A stretch of DNA of 5,546 nt from Oscillibacter sp. (GTDB taxonomy: Bacteria > Bacillota > Clostridia > Oscillospirales > Oscillospiraceae), in contig JAFOCY010000144.1 of the NCBI GenBank assembly GCA_017380995.1, positions 1 through 5,546 of the forward strand, in the 5' to 3' direction. The position numbers and the translations under genes were made by a program. Below the pieces are notes generated by a model that saw only the letters and a list, made by a program, of their open reading frames with translations, did not search any database and was not told where the DNA came from. The first letter of the stretch is position 1, and every line of letters starts with the position of its first letter. This document shows, in pieces, positions 5,513 through 5,546 of this stretch.

Positions 5513-5546
5513 TGTTCCTTCGAATGTCCGATTTGTTCGTACAAAC

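Noticed and set aside
1..5546. CRISPR array, tRNA/rRNA, insertion sequence or phage genes
   Set aside because: No regularly spaced repeats, no cloverleaf or rRNA-like stretch, and no transposase, integrase or phage protein in any frame.

Overview
The window looks like chromosomal DNA from a fairly GC-rich, low-redundancy Firmicute, most likely an Oscillospiraceae/Clostridia-type gut anaerobe. This rests on the strongly G/C-ending codons, AGGAGG ribosome sites, sigma-A-type promoters, the smc-ftsY gene order, and an FtsY that lacks the long acidic N-terminal domain of proteobacteria. The taxonomic placement is an inference from style and gene order, not from a search.

Every gene I can support lies on the minus strand, so transcription runs from high to low coordinates. 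In that direction the window opens (5546-5399) with a short non-coding stretch. It holds a possible terminator hairpin for a gene outside the window and then a near-consensus promoter. That promoter serves a two-gene operon: a 169-residue integral membrane protein of unknown function (5398-4889), overlapping by 4 bases (ATGA) a 63-residue Cro/CI-type (XRE) DNA-binding regulator (4892-4701). A strong intrinsic terminator (4692-4663) closes this operon.

A second good promoter (4628-4600) then starts the housekeeping operon: smc, the chromosome-condensation ATPase (4559-993), and ftsY, the SRP receptor GTPase (853 to beyond the left edge, missing only its extreme C-terminus). The 139-base gap between smc and ftsY is unusually structured: four inverted repeats follow one another, together with a run of eight Gs.

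Functionally, Smc organises and helps segregate the nucleoid, and FtsY docks ribosome-SRP complexes at the membrane. They are unrelated activities that are traditionally neighbours in Firmicutes, usually with rnc (RNase III) just upstream. Here rnc is not in that position; the regulator/membrane-protein pair is there instead, separated by a terminator. The window is mainly ordinary core genome. The points worth a second look are the stem-loop series between smc and ftsY, the small regulator-membrane module and its promoter dyads, and the true start of smc.
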